DNA from: Alistipes sp.
Lineage (GTDB): Bacteria > Bacteroidota > Bacteroidia > Bacteroidales > Rikenellaceae
Direction: 5' to 3'
Length of the DNA stretch: 8,718 nt
Assembly: GCA_017560305.1 (NCBI GenBank)
Contig: JAFYOF010000205.1
Coordinates: 1-8,718 of the forward strand
Both the position numbers and the translations under genes were made by a program. The notes below the pieces were generated by a model, which searched no databases, was not told where the DNA came from, and worked only from the letters and a program-made list of their open reading frames with translations. How positions within the stretch are numbered: the stretch's first letter is position 1; the number at the start of each line of letters is the position of its first letter. Below are positions 1 to 6,980 of this stretch, in pieces.

Positions 1-1861
1 CGTTGCGGAACTTTGGCTTGCCGAGAATCTTCTCGACATCCTGCTTCGTAAGCGATGCGTTGTACTCCTCCTCGAAGGCGATATTCTTGGCTCTTGTGCG
101 GGCGAGTTTTGCAATCTGCTTATCGAGCGAGCGAACACCCGACTCGCGTGTGTAGTCGGAGATAATCTGCTCGACAACCTCGCGAGAGAGCTGCAACTTA
201 TCCTGCTCCACGCCGTGTGCCTCACACTGCTTGCGGATGAGGTGACGCTCGGCAATCTGCACCTTGTCCTCGAGGATATAGCCTGGGATGTTAATCATCT
301 CCATACGGTCACGCAACGCAGGGTTGATAGCGCTGATGTCGTTTGCCGTAGCGATGAAGAGCACCTTCGAGAGGTCGTACTCAGTGTCGAGGTAGTTATC
401 GTGGAATGTTGTATTCTGCTCTGGGTCAAGCACCTCCAAAAGTGCTGACGATGGGTCGCCGTGGTTGCTCACGGTAATCTTATCAACCTCATCGAGGATG
501 ATGACTGGGTTTGACGAGCCGCAACGCTTGATGGTCTGGATAATTCGACCAGGCATAGCGCCGATGTATGTACGGCGGTGACCGCGAATCTCGCTCTCAT
601 CGTGCAGACCGCCCAACGAGATGCGACCGAACTTTCTGCCAAGTGCCGTAGCCACAGAACGACCGAGCGAGGTCTTACCCACTCCCGGAGGGCCATACAA
701 GCACAAGATTGGCGACTTCAAATCGCCCTTGAGTTTGATTACCGCCAAGTGTTCAAGGATGCGCTCCTTGACCTCCTCCAAGCCGAAGTGGTCATCGTCG
801 AGTTGCTGACGCGCGAAGTTAAGGTCGAGGTTGTCGGTTGTGACATCCTCCCAAGGCAACTCAAGCATCAACTGCAAGTAGGTCATCTGCACCGAATACT
901 CCGCCACGGCAGGGTTCAGGCGCTCAACCTTGTTGAGTTCCTTCTCGAAGAGTTCGCCCACCTGCTTCGACCAGTTCTTCTTCTTTGCAGCCTCTCGCAT
1001 CTGCTCAATCTCGGCGTCAGCAGTGTCGCCCAACTCATCCTGAATGGTGCGCATCTGCTGCTGGAGATAGTAGTCACGCTGCTGCTTGTCAATCTCGCGC
1101 TTCACCTTCTCCTGAATTTCGTTCTTGAGCTCCGCCATCTGCTGCTCACGCACCAGAATCTCCAACAACTTGCGGGCACGAGCCAACAAGCCAGGAGCCT
1201 CCAGCAGAGCCTGACGGTCATCATCCGAGAAGTCCATATTCGAACATACGAAGTTAATCAAACCGCGTGGCGAGTCGATGTTCTTCAAGGCAAAGACTGC
1301 CTCCTTAGGCATTGAAGCCGAGATGTTTATGATATTGAGCGACACCTCGCGGACAGAGTCCACCAAGGCCTGAAACTCAACATTATTCTCATCGGGCTGC
1401 GAGTCACGGATGGTGCGCACGGTAGCCTTCAGGTATGGCTCCGACTGCAAGTACTCGCCCACCTCAATCTTCTCCAGACCGCTAAGGATAACGGTCAGGT
1501 TGCCGTTTGGCATCTCCAAAATCTTGATGATGCGCGCCGCAGTACCCACTTTGTACATATCGTTTGGCGATGGCACCTCCACCTCGGTCTCGCGCTGAAG
1601 CACAGCACCCAACAGACCCTTGTTGGCATTCACATCACGAACGAGTTTGATGCTCTTCTCGCGACCAACGGTGATAGGGGTAATCGCACCTGGGAACAAC
1701 ACCGAGCTGCGCAGCGAAAGAATCGGCAACGACTCGGGTATAACTACATCCTCAACCAGATCCTCGCCGCTGGCAATAATCGGCACGACCTGGTGTCTGC
1801 CATCCAGAAGTTCTGGCATAGCTTCCAAATCTGTCAAATCAATATTTTTCTTCTTGCTCAT
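1..1861 (-). CDS. lon: ATP-dependent Lon protease (endopeptidase La), N-terminal 620 codons; C-terminus outside the window
   Basis: Lon is a cytoplasmic homohexameric AAA+ protease that unfolds and degrades damaged and regulatory proteins. Translation from the ATG at 1861-1859 gives a charged N-terminal extension of about 40 residues, then the LON substrate-binding domain (starting near PILSLRSSVLFPG, residues 46-58) and a long helical, coiled-coil-like linker rich in Q, K and E. The AAA+ module follows, with Walker A GPPGVGKT (residues 390-397), Walker B LDEVD (456-460), an arginine-finger region DRME (518-521) and a sensor-2 region with GVRSL (from 575). The frame is open to base 1. The Ser-Lys peptidase domain, expected about 60-200 residues further on, is not in the window, so its integrity cannot be judged. 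The gene is divergent from the transporter and its leader appears to be about 135 nt. The family call is secure. Confidence 0.97.
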   Translation of the reverse strand, partial: MSKKKNIDLTDLEAMPELLDGRHQVVPIIASGEDLVEDVVIPESLPILSLRSSVLFPGAITPITVGREKSIKLVRDVNANKGLLGAVLQRETEVEVPSPNDMYKVGTAARIIKILEMPNGNLTVILSGLEKIEVGEYLQSEPYLKATVRTIRDSQPDENNVEFQALVDSVREVSLNIINISASMPKEAVFALKNIDSPRGLINFVCSNMDFSDDDRQALLEAPGLLARARKLLEILVREQQMAELKNEIQEKVKREIDKQQRDYYLQQQMRTIQDELGDTADAEIEQMREAAKKKNWSKQVGELFEKELNKVERLNPAVAEYSVQMTYLQLMLELPWEDVTTDNLDLNFARQQLDDDHFGLEEVKERILEHLAVIKLKGDLKSPILCLYGPPGVGKTSLGRSVATALGRKFGRISLGGLHDESEIRGHRRTYIGAMPGRIIQTIKRCGSSNPVIILDEVDKITVSNHGDPSSALLEVLDPEQNTTFHDNYLDTEYDLSKVLFIATANDISAINPALRDRMEMINIPGYILEDKVQIAERHLIRKQCEAHGVEQDKLQLSREVVEQIISDYTRESGVRSLDKQIAKLARTRAKNIAFEEEYNASLTKQDVEKILGKPKFRN

Positions 1862-1999
1862 AGTCTTGTAATTCTTGCTTTAGGTTCAGCAATCAGCAAC
1901 GCCCAGCCTCTTCGACTCACTCTCCTTTCACCCACTACTTGCTCTCTGCTCCAAATAGTGCGCCTCAGCCAGTCACATTGCTACACTTTTTCACATCTG

Positions 2000-2007
2000 C
2001 AAAAATA
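2000..2007 (-). promoter_or_regulatory. Candidate -7 element (TATTTTTG) for lon
   Basis: On the minus strand, 2007 to 2000 reads TATTTTTG followed by C, which fits the Bacteroidota -7 consensus TAnnTTTG. It would start transcription near 1993-1995 and leave a leader of about 133 nt before the lon ATG. The -33 partner is poor. The nearest TTG lies only 14 nt upstream (2024-2022), whereas about 19-21 nt is usual. It is the best match I found on this strand, but AT-rich DNA gives such matches by chance. Confidence 0.4.
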
Positions 2008-2148
2008 ATAAATTTAAATCACAATACCATATATTTTATAAAGATTGTTAATAACTTCTTTTTCGCACGGGTTTTTCGACCATTTTCCACACCATTTCTC
2101 GCCCACAAAAACAGTCCAAATTTTAACCAAAACAAGACCAATATTATC

Positions 2149-2173
2149 CCATTTGTACACTTTTGGCAAATGG
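2149..2173. repeat. Perfect inverted repeat CCATTTG-N11-CAAATGG
   Basis: CCATTTG (2149-2155) and its exact reverse complement CAAATGG (2167-2173) are separated by 11 nt, a centre-to-centre distance of 18 bp, or nearly two helical turns. The repeat lies between the two divergent candidate promoters, about 38 bp upstream of the candidate -7 element of the transporter gene. The geometry would suit a dimeric regulator. No regulator is identified, and a 7-bp repeat may be chance. Confidence 0.35.
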
Positions 2174-2186
2174 CAAGAAGATTGCG

Positions 2187-2215
2187 AGAATAACGAGAGA
2201 ATTATTCTAATAATT
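2187..2215. repeat. Two overlapping inverted repeats at the transporter promoter (operator-like)
   Basis: AGAATAA (2187-2193) is repeated in inverse as TTATTCT (2202-2208) with an 8-nt spacer. Overlapping it, AATTATT (2200-2206), CT and AATAATT (2209-2215) form a 16-bp palindrome that runs into the candidate -7 element at 2211-2218. The pair covers the place where the -33 to -7 region of that promoter would be, so a bound protein there would be expected to block transcription. The sequence is AT-rich, which raises the chance of fortuitous symmetry. Confidence 0.4.
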
Positions 2216-2218
2216 TTG
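2211..2218 (+). promoter_or_regulatory. Candidate -7 element (TAATTTTG) for the transporter gene
   Basis: TAATTTTG matches the Bacteroidota TAnnTTTG -7 consensus and lies 22 nt before the ATG at 2241, giving a short leader of roughly 15-18 nt. There is no TTTG at the usual 19-21 nt upstream; the closest TTG is at 2182-2184, a gap of 26 nt. A weak or activator-dependent promoter would fit, given the inverted repeats overlapping the site. Confidence 0.4.
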
Positions 2219-2240
2219 ACTCGGGTTTCATAAAAAACAT

Positions 2241-3542
2241 ATGCAACAGATAGAGATTTGGGCTTTGCTGCCCTTCGCCGCAATGCTTTTGAGCATCGCA
2301 ATAATGCCGCTCATCGCCAAGGAGTGGTGGGAGAAAAATATGAATAAATTATGGGTGTCGTTGGCGCTCTCGATCCCCGCCTCGGCATACCTCATCGCCA
2401 ACGGAATGGGCGAGAAGATTGTGCACCAGATTACGATGGATTACCTGCCATTTATCATCCTTCTCGGAGCGCTTTTCATCGTCACGGGAGGCATACAGAT
2501 TGAGGGCGATTTTCAGGCGCGACCTAAGACAAACATCATTATTCTTGCGGTGGGCTACATCCTCGCCTCGCTCATCGGAACAACGGGCGCAGCAATGCTT
2601 CTTATCCACCCGCTTTTAAGGGTAAATCACCACCGCAAACACAGGACTCACACGGTGTTGTTTTTCATCGCAATGGTGGCAAATTGCGGAGGAATTTTAA
2701 CGCCATTAGGCGACCCGCCGTTGTTTCTTTTATATCTGCGCGGAGCGGACTTTGGGTGGTTTCTAAACCTGCTGCCAGAGTGGATTACAACGGGTGCAGT
2801 TCTCTTGTTAATATACTCTACTATAGAGCATTACATCTACTACAACAAGGAGCACACCGCCGACCTTATCGCCGACCTTCGCGAGCGCACAACACTCCGC
2901 TTCAAGGGCAAATTCAACATCATTCTACTGGGCGGAATCATCTTCTCGGTGCTGATGCTAAACCCTTCGCATTTTCCCGAAATGGAGAGCGAGGATGCGT
3001 CGGTATTTTTAAGATTTTTGCGTGAGATTACACTCATTGCAATATCGCTGATTTCGCTCCTTACAACAAGCAAACAAGTACGCCGCGACAACCATTTTCA
3101 TTGGGAGCCAATCGCCGAAGTGGCAATCATCTTCATCGGCATATTTCTGACGATGACGCCCGCTCTGGAGTTTCTGAGTCAGAACGCCGCGCGACTGGGC
3201 ATCACCAAGCCTTGGGAGTTCTTCTATGCCTCTGGCACGCTATCGGCTTTTCTGGATAACTCACCCACCGCCGTAGCGTTCCACACCGTGGCGCAGGCAT
3301 TGCCCGCAGGGGCTGGAGCGCACCCAATAGCAGGCGTGAGCGCATCTATTTTGAAGGCTATTTCATTGGGCTCGGTATTCTTCGGCGCGATGACCTACAT
3401 CGGCAACGGACCGAATTTTATGGTCAAGGCAATAGCCGAGCAGGAGGGCGTGAAGATGCCCGATTTCTTTGGTTATATGTTGCGTTTTTCGCTCATCATA
3501 CTGCTGCCGGTCTACATCATCGTGCAGTTGATTTTTCTTTAG
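2241..3542 (+). CDS. ArsB/NhaD-type ion transporter, probable Na+/H+ antiporter
   Basis: The 433-residue product is an inner-membrane protein with about 11-12 hydrophobic segments (roughly residues 7-26, 37-56, 69-88, 98-126, 137-166, 173-201, 225-241, 257-276, 293-313, 329-357, 365-400 and 409-433). Conserved half-membrane motifs of the ion-transporter superfamily occur twice, as expected for its two inverted halves: LIGTTGAAM (111-119) with GGILTPLGDPP (150-160) in the first half, and LDNSPTA (338-344) with YIGNGPNFM (386-394) in the second. In this family such a protein usually exchanges Na+ (or Li+) for H+; the exact substrate is inferred, and citrate or another anion is possible. The length is normal and there is no cleavable signal peptide. 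It stands alone, with its own candidate promoter and a strong terminator. Codon choice (CCG/CCC for proline, many GGC/GGA) is less biased than in valS. Confidence 0.85.
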   Translation: MQQIEIWALLPFAAMLLSIAIMPLIAKEWWEKNMNKLWVSLALSIPASAYLIANGMGEKIVHQITMDYLPFIILLGALFIVTGGIQIEGDFQARPKTNIIILAVGYILASLIGTTGAAMLLIHPLLRVNHHRKHRTHTVLFFIAMVANCGGILTPLGDPPLFLLYLRGADFGWFLNLLPEWITTGAVLLLIYSTIEHYIYYNKEHTADLIADLRERTTLRFKGKFNIILLGGIIFSVLMLNPSHFPEMESEDASVFLRFLREITLIAISLISLLTTSKQVRRDNHFHWEPIAEVAIIFIGIFLTMTPALEFLSQNAARLGITKPWEFFYASGTLSAFLDNSPTAVAFHTVAQALPAGAGAHPIAGVSASILKAISLGSVFFGAMTYIGNGPNFMVKAIAEQEGVKMPDFFGYMLRFSLIILLPVYIIVQLIFL

Positions 3543-3550
3543 CTACCAAG

Positions 3551-3585
3551 AATGAGAGTTTCCGCCACGAATCTCTCATTTTTTT
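3551..3585 (+). terminator. Intrinsic terminator of the transporter gene
   Basis: AATGAGAG (3551-3558) pairs with CTCTCATT (3573-3580). After a T-T mismatch, TTC/GAA closes a CGCCAC loop. The stem runs straight into a T tract (3579-3585). It starts 8 nt after the stop codon, the right place to end this one-gene transcript and insulate valS. Confidence 0.85.
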
Positions 3586-3605
3586 GCCTGCGCATAAACA
3601 ATTTT

Positions 3606-3637
3606 AATTTTGAATTCTAAATTTTGAATTTTGAATT
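3606..3637 (+). repeat. Three copies of AATTTTGAATT upstream of valS
   Basis: The 11-mer AATTTTGAATT occurs at 3606-3616, 3620-3630 and 3627-3637; the last two overlap by 4 nt. The TTTG inside the middle copy (3623-3626) is positioned as the -33 element of the valS promoter. The array makes the DNA upstream of the promoter very AT-rich, so it may act like an UP element or simply be slipped-strand duplication. Confidence 0.6.
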
Positions 3638-3653
3638 TTATATGGTATCTTTG
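3623..3653 (+). promoter_or_regulatory. valS promoter (TTTG-N19-TATCTTTG)
   Basis: TTTG (3623-3626), a 19-nt spacer and TATCTTTG followed by C (3646-3653) match the Bacteroidota housekeeping promoter, TTTG at -33 and TAnnTTTG at -7, in both elements and spacing. Transcription should start near 3659-3661, giving a leader of about 55 nt before the valS ATG. It is the best promoter in the window and fits a strongly expressed essential gene. Confidence 0.85.
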
Positions 3654-3659
3654 CAAAAT

Positions 3660-3677
3660 CGTGCGCCCGCGCGTACG
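3660..3677 (+). promoter_or_regulatory. GC-rich hairpin at the predicted 5' end of the valS mRNA
   Basis: CGTGCGC (3660-3666) pairs with GCGTACG (3671-3677), six Watson-Crick pairs plus one G-U, around a CCGC loop. It is a compact GC island in AT-rich surroundings and begins at the start site predicted from the promoter. A stem at the very 5' end of an mRNA can protect it from 5'-end-dependent decay; that role is inferred. No T-box-like features are visible, and T-boxes are not expected in this phylum. Confidence 0.55.
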
Positions 3678-3715
3678 ACCTAATGAGGAAACAATAGATA
3701 AAAAAGAATAATTTT

Positions 3716-6340
3716 ATGGTAGCAGACAAGTACACACCACAAGACATTGAGTCGAAGTGGTATGAGTATTGGATTGAGAACAAACTCTTTCACTCGGAGC
3801 CAGATGCTCGCGAGGCTTACACAATCGTTATCCCACCACCCAATGTAACGGGTGTTCTCCATATGGGTCATATGCTCAACAACACATTGCAGGATGTGTT
3901 GATGCGCCGCGCACGCCAGCAGGGCAAGAACGCTTGCTGGGTACCAGGTACCGACCACGCATCTATCGCTACAGAGGCGAAGGTGGTAGCGAAGCTCGCA
4001 GCCGAGGGTATCAATAAGGATGACCTCACACGCGAAGAGTTCCTCAAGCACGCCTGGGAGTGGAAGGAGAAGCACGGTGGCATCATCCTCCAGCAGTTGC
4101 GTAAGTTGGGTGCATCGTGCGACTGGGACCGCACCTGCTTCACTATGGACGAGCCTCGCACAGAGAGCGTCATCAAGACATTCGTTGACCTCTACAACAA
4201 GGGCAAGATCTATCGTGGCGTGAGAATGGTGAACTGGGACCCATCGGCAAAGACTGCCCTCTCGGACGAGGAGGTAATCTACAAGCAGTCGCAGGGTAAG
4301 CTCTACTACCTGCGTTATATGATTGAGGGTTCTGACCGCTACCTGGTGGTTGCAACAACTCGCCCAGAGACTATCCTCGGCGATACTGCAGTCTGCCTCA
4401 ACCCTAACGACGAGCGTTATGCCGACATCCCTGAGGGTGCGCGCGTAATCGTTCCATTGGTGGGTCGCTCTATTCCTATCATCCGCGACGAGTATGTTGA
4501 TATCGAGTTCGGTACAGGTGCGTTGAAGGTTACGCCTGCACACGATGTGAACGACTATATGCTCGGCGAGAAGTACAACCTCCCATCAATAGACATCTTC
4601 AACGACGACGGCACAATCAACGACAAGGTTGGCATGTATGTGGGCGTGGATCGCTTCGAGTGCCGCAAACTCATTGAGGTTGAGTTGCAGGAGGCTGGCT
4701 TGATGGAGAAGGTAGAGGCCTACACAAACAATGTGGGTTACTCGGAGCGTACTGGCGTGGCTATCGAGCCTAAACTCTCGATGCAGTGGTTCCTCTCGAT
4801 GCAGGAGTTGGCAGAGCCGGCAACAAAGGCCGTTATGGAGGATGTCATCAAGTTCATCCCAGCGAAATATAAGAACACCTACCGCCACTGGATGGAGAAC
4901 ATCAAGGATTGGTGTATCTCGCGTCAGTTGTGGTGGGGTCAGCGCATCCCAGCATACTACCTCCCAGAGGGTGGCTATGTGATTGCCGAGACAGCCGAGC
5001 AGGCCGTGGAGTTGGCTCGCCAGAAGTCGGGCAACGCAGAGTTGCAACTCGCAGACTTGCGTCAGGATGAGGATGTACTCGACACCTGGTTCTCATCTTG
5101 GTTGTGGCCAATCTCTGTGTTTGACGGCATCCGCAACCCAGAGAACGAGGACATCAAGTACTACTACCCTACAAGCGACCTTATCACTGGTCCAGATATT
5201 ATCTTCTTCTGGGTGGCTCGTATGATTATGGCGGGTTATGAGTACCGCGGTGAGATGCCATTTAAGAATGTATACTTCACAGGTATCGTGCGCGACAAGT
5301 TGGGTCGCAAGATGTCGAAGCAGTTGGGTAACTCACCTGACCCACTCGACCTCATCGCGAAGTATGGTGCAGATGGTATGCGTGTAGCGATGATGCTCTC
5401 ATCATCGGCTGGTAACGATGTGATGTTCGACGAGGCTCTCTGCGAGCAGGGTCGTAACTTTGGTAACAAGATCTGGAACGCTTACCGTTTGTTGAGCAGC
5501 TGGAGCGTGAGCGAGGAGTTGGAGCAGAGCGACAACAACCGTGTATCGGTTGAGTGGTTCAAGCACACCCTCTCGAAGGCTATCGCCGAGGTGAACGATA
5601 TGTTCTCATCATACCGTATCTCGGAGGCATTTATGCGTATCTACAAGCTCTTCTGGGACGACTTCAGCGGTTGGTACCTCGAGATGGTGAAGCCAGCATA
5701 TCAGCAGCCTATCGACGCGGCTACTATGGAGGCTACACGCTCATTCTTCGATGCGTTGATGCGCCTGATCCATCCATTTATGCCATTCGTAACGGAGGAG
5801 ATCTGGCAGGACCTCGCACCTCGTGCTGCGGGCGAGTCAATCATGTACGCGCCAATGCCAAAGGCAGAGGAGGTGGACGAGCAGATGTTGCAGCGCTTCA
5901 CTTTGGTGATGGAGGCCGTGACTGGTGTTCGTAATGTTCGCAAGCAGAAGAACATCCCACAGAAGCAGGCCCTGACACTCAACTACATCGCCGACGAGAA
6001 CTATCCAGCAGAGATGGCAGCGGTGATTGTGAAGATGTGTAACCTTGAGTCAATCGAGGCTATCACCGAGAAGGACCCAACAGCCGAGGCGTTCATCGTC
6101 AAGACTACGCAGTACTTCGTTCCTATGGGCGACCAGATTGACAAGGATGCAGAGTTGAAGAAGCTCGCTGATGAGCTCACTTACCTCGAGGGCTTCCTCG
6201 CTTCGGTGATGAAGAAACTCTCAAACGAGCGATTTGTAAGCTCAGCGCCAGAGAAGGTGGTAGCAAACGAGCGCGCGAAGCAGTCAGATGCTGAGGCGAA
6301 GATTGCAGCCATCAAGGAGCGTATGGAGGCTTTGAAGTAA
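3716..6340 (+). CDS. valS: Valyl-tRNA synthetase
   Basis: ValRS is a cytoplasmic class I synthetase that joins valine to tRNA-Val using ATP and edits mischarged threonine. The 874-residue product is of normal, full length. The HIGH motif appears as HMGH (residues 49-52, after PPPNVTGVL). The CP1 editing domain is marked by TTRPET (214-219) and [12 protein letters not shown] (266-277). The KMSKS loop is KMSKQ (532-536), within [14 protein letters not shown]. The anticodon-binding domain includes EEIWQDL, and the C-terminal 65 or so residues form the charged coiled coil typical of ValRS that contacts tRNA. The ATG at 3716 follows an A-rich leader without Shine-Dalgarno sequence, as usual in Bacteroidota. 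Codon use is strongly biased (CCA for proline, GGT for glycine, CTC/TTG for leucine), as in highly expressed genes. The gene is monocistronic, with its own promoter and terminator. Identification is secure. Confidence 0.98.
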   Translation: MVADKYTPQDIESKWYEYWIENKLFHSEPDAREAYTIVIPPPNVTGVLHMGHMLNNTLQDVLMRRARQQGKNACWVPGTDHASIATEAKVVAKLAAEGINKDDLTREEFLKHAWEWKEKHGGIILQQLRKLGASCDWDRTCFTMDEPRTESVIKTFVDLYNKGKIYRGVRMVNWDPSAKTALSDEEVIYKQSQGKLYYLRYMIEGSDRYLVVATTRPETILGDTAVCLNPNDERYADIPEGARVIVPLVGRSIPIIRDEYVDIEFGTGALKVTPAHDVNDYMLGEKYNLPSIDIFNDDGTINDKVGMYVGVDRFECRKLIEVELQEAGLMEKVEAYTNNVGYSERTGVAIEPKLSMQWFLSMQELAEPATKAVMEDVIKFIPAKYKNTYRHWMENIKDWCISRQLWWGQRIPAYYLPEGGYVIAETAEQAVELARQKSGNAELQLADLRQDEDVLDTWFSSWLWPISVFDGIRNPENEDIKYYYPTSDLITGPDIIFFWVARMIMAGYEYRGEMPFKNVYFTGIVRDKLGRKMSKQLGNSPDPLDLIAKYGADGMRVAMMLSSSAGNDVMFDEALCEQGRNFGNKIWNAYRLLSSWSVSEELEQSDNNRVSVEWFKHTLSKAIAEVNDMFSSYRISEAFMRIYKLFWDDFSGWYLEMVKPAYQQPIDAATMEATRSFFDALMRLIHPFMPFVTEEIWQDLAPRAAGESIMYAPMPKAEEVDEQMLQRFTLVMEAVTGVRNVRKQKNIPQKQALTLNYIADENYPAEMAAVIVKMCNLESIEAITEKDPTAEAFIVKTTQYFVPMGDQIDKDAELKKLADELTYLEGFLASVMKKLSNERFVSSAPEKVVANERAKQSDAEAKIAAIKERMEALK

Positions 6341-6352
6341 TAAATTACCGAG

Positions 6353-6386
6353 AGGTTGTCCGACGCAGGTTGGGCAACCTTTTTTC
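6353..6386 (+). terminator. Intrinsic terminator of valS
   Basis: AGGTTGTCC (6353-6361) pairs with GGGCAACCT (6372-6380), a 9-bp stem with one G-U pair around a 10-nt loop, followed directly by T6 (6380-6385). It begins 12 nt after the stop codon. It should end the valS transcript and separate it from the rnhA group. Confidence 0.85.
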
Positions 6387-6401
6387 TTTACCTATAATTT
6401 C

Positions 6402-6522
6402 AAAATTGGATAAAAAGAGGGTTTTCAAGGCGAGTGAAATCCGAGAAAGCGGAGTTTACTAATGCGTAAATGAGCATTTCGAGGATGAACTAAACACCGA
6501 AAACACCTTTTTAGGCAATTTT
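6402..6522 (+). repeat. 121-bp element bounded by long imperfect inverted repeats, abutting the rnhA start codon
   Basis: The ends pair in three blocks: AAAATTG (6402-6408) with CAATTTT (6516-6522); TAAAAAG (6411-6417) with CTTTTTA (6507-6513); and GTTTTC (6421-6426) with GAAAAC (6499-6504). Small internal loops separate the blocks. Thus 20 perfect pairs enclose a 72-nt centre with its own short stems, such as TCCG/CGGA (6440-6453) and TTTAC/GTAAA (6455-6470), the latter competing with AATGC/GCATT (6461-6478). The right arm ends one base before the rnhA ATG. I see no clear TAnnTTTG promoter here. It may be a MITE-like dispersed repeat or a structured leader; only one copy lies in this window, so this cannot be settled from the sequence. 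Confidence 0.6.
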
Positions 6523-6978
6523 ATGGCACAGATTACTATTTATACTGACGGCTCTGCTTTGGGCAACCCCGGCAAGGGAGGCTACGGCATCGTGCTGCTG
6601 TCGGGTCCATACCGCAAGGAGTTGTCGGCGGGATTTCGCCTAACGACAAACAACCGTATGGAGCTTATGGCCGTGTGCGTGGCGCTGGAGGCTCTGAAGC
6701 AGGATGGCAACGATGTGACTATCTACTCCGACTCAAAATATGTAGTGGAGGCAATAAATCAGCGTTGGGTATTCGGCTGGGAGAAGAAAGGCTTTTCAGG
6801 CAAGAAGAACCCCGACCTGTGGATGCGGTTTCTGCGCATATACCGCCGACACAATGTAAGGTTTGTGTGGGTGAAGGGTCACGCCTCAACCGTGGAGAAC
6901 AACCGCTGCGATGAGTTGGCGGTGGCGGCAGCAAACGGAGGGGTATTATCCGAAGATGTTGGATACAAACCAGAATAG
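6523..6978 (+). CDS. rnhA: Ribonuclease HI
   Basis: RNase HI cleaves the RNA strand of RNA:DNA hybrids, removing R-loops and primer RNA in the cytoplasm. The 151-residue protein has the full catalytic set: D9 in the opening ITIYTDGSALGNPG strand, E47 in NNRMELMA, D70 in IYSDSKYV and D130 in NNRCDELA, plus the flexible-loop H120 in VKGHA. A basic stretch (WEKKGFSGKK, 86-95) lies where the handle/basic protrusion of Escherichia coli-type enzymes sits. There is no N-terminal hybrid-binding domain, so this is a plain type I enzyme of normal size. The ATG at 6523 is the only plausible start, since the same frame has a TAA at 6460-6462 and no ATG, GTG or TTG in between. The next gene starts 2 nt after its stop. 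Its translation start touches the inverted-repeat element. Confidence 0.97.
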   Translation: MAQITIYTDGSALGNPGKGGYGIVLLSGPYRKELSAGFRLTTNNRMELMAVCVALEALKQDGNDVTIYSDSKYVVEAINQRWVFGWEKKGFSGKKNPDLWMRFLRIYRRHNVRFVWVKGHASTVENNRCDELAVAAANGGVLSEDVGYKPE

Positions 6979-6980
6979 CG

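Larger units (their letters stand above)
1862..2240. other. Divergent intergenic region between lon and the transporter gene
   Basis: This 379-bp AT-rich stretch must hold the promoters of two divergent genes. The part next to lon (1862-1999) is less AT-rich and would be the lon leader. It contains a perfect tandem 7-mer, TCAGCAA at 1886-1892 and again at 1893-1899. The part from 2000 to 2240 is very AT-rich and holds a candidate -7 element on each strand plus three inverted repeats, listed separately. Short open frames cross the region on both strands, but none has a recognisable product, and two overlap each other or the lon leader, so I do not call them genes. I see no tRNA, riboswitch or CIRCE-like (TTAGCACTC-N9-GAGTGCTAA) element. 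Confidence 0.8.

Noticed and set aside
578..1315. 245-codon plus-strand open frame opposite lon
   Set aside because: It lies wholly antisense to the strongly conserved lon coding frame, its product has no recognisable domain, and its leucine/valine-rich composition is what the complement of lon codons produces.
1862..2060. HrcA/CIRCE heat-shock operator in front of lon
   Set aside because: No sequence resembling TTAGCACTC-N9-GAGTGCTAA was found on either strand.
1939..2233. Two overlapping short plus-strand open frames in the lon/transporter gap
   Set aside because: Low-complexity products of AT-rich DNA, overlapping each other and the candidate promoters, with no family resemblance.
2014..2301. 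95-codon minus-strand open frame overlapping the start of the transporter gene
   Set aside because: The product is basic, without recognisable features, and overlaps both the transporter N-terminus and the palindromes of the intergenic region. No plausible promoter was seen for it.
3680..4543. 287-codon minus-strand open frame opposite the start of valS
   Set aside because: It is antisense to conserved ValRS motifs, has no recognisable domain, and would end inside the valS leader. Strong codon bias in valS explains the lack of stops.
6427..6462. Possible remnant of a coding region upstream of rnhA, since the rnhA frame reads KASEIRESGVY before a TAA
   Set aside because: There is no start codon linking it to a real gene and no recognisable family; the inverted-repeat structure explains the segment better.
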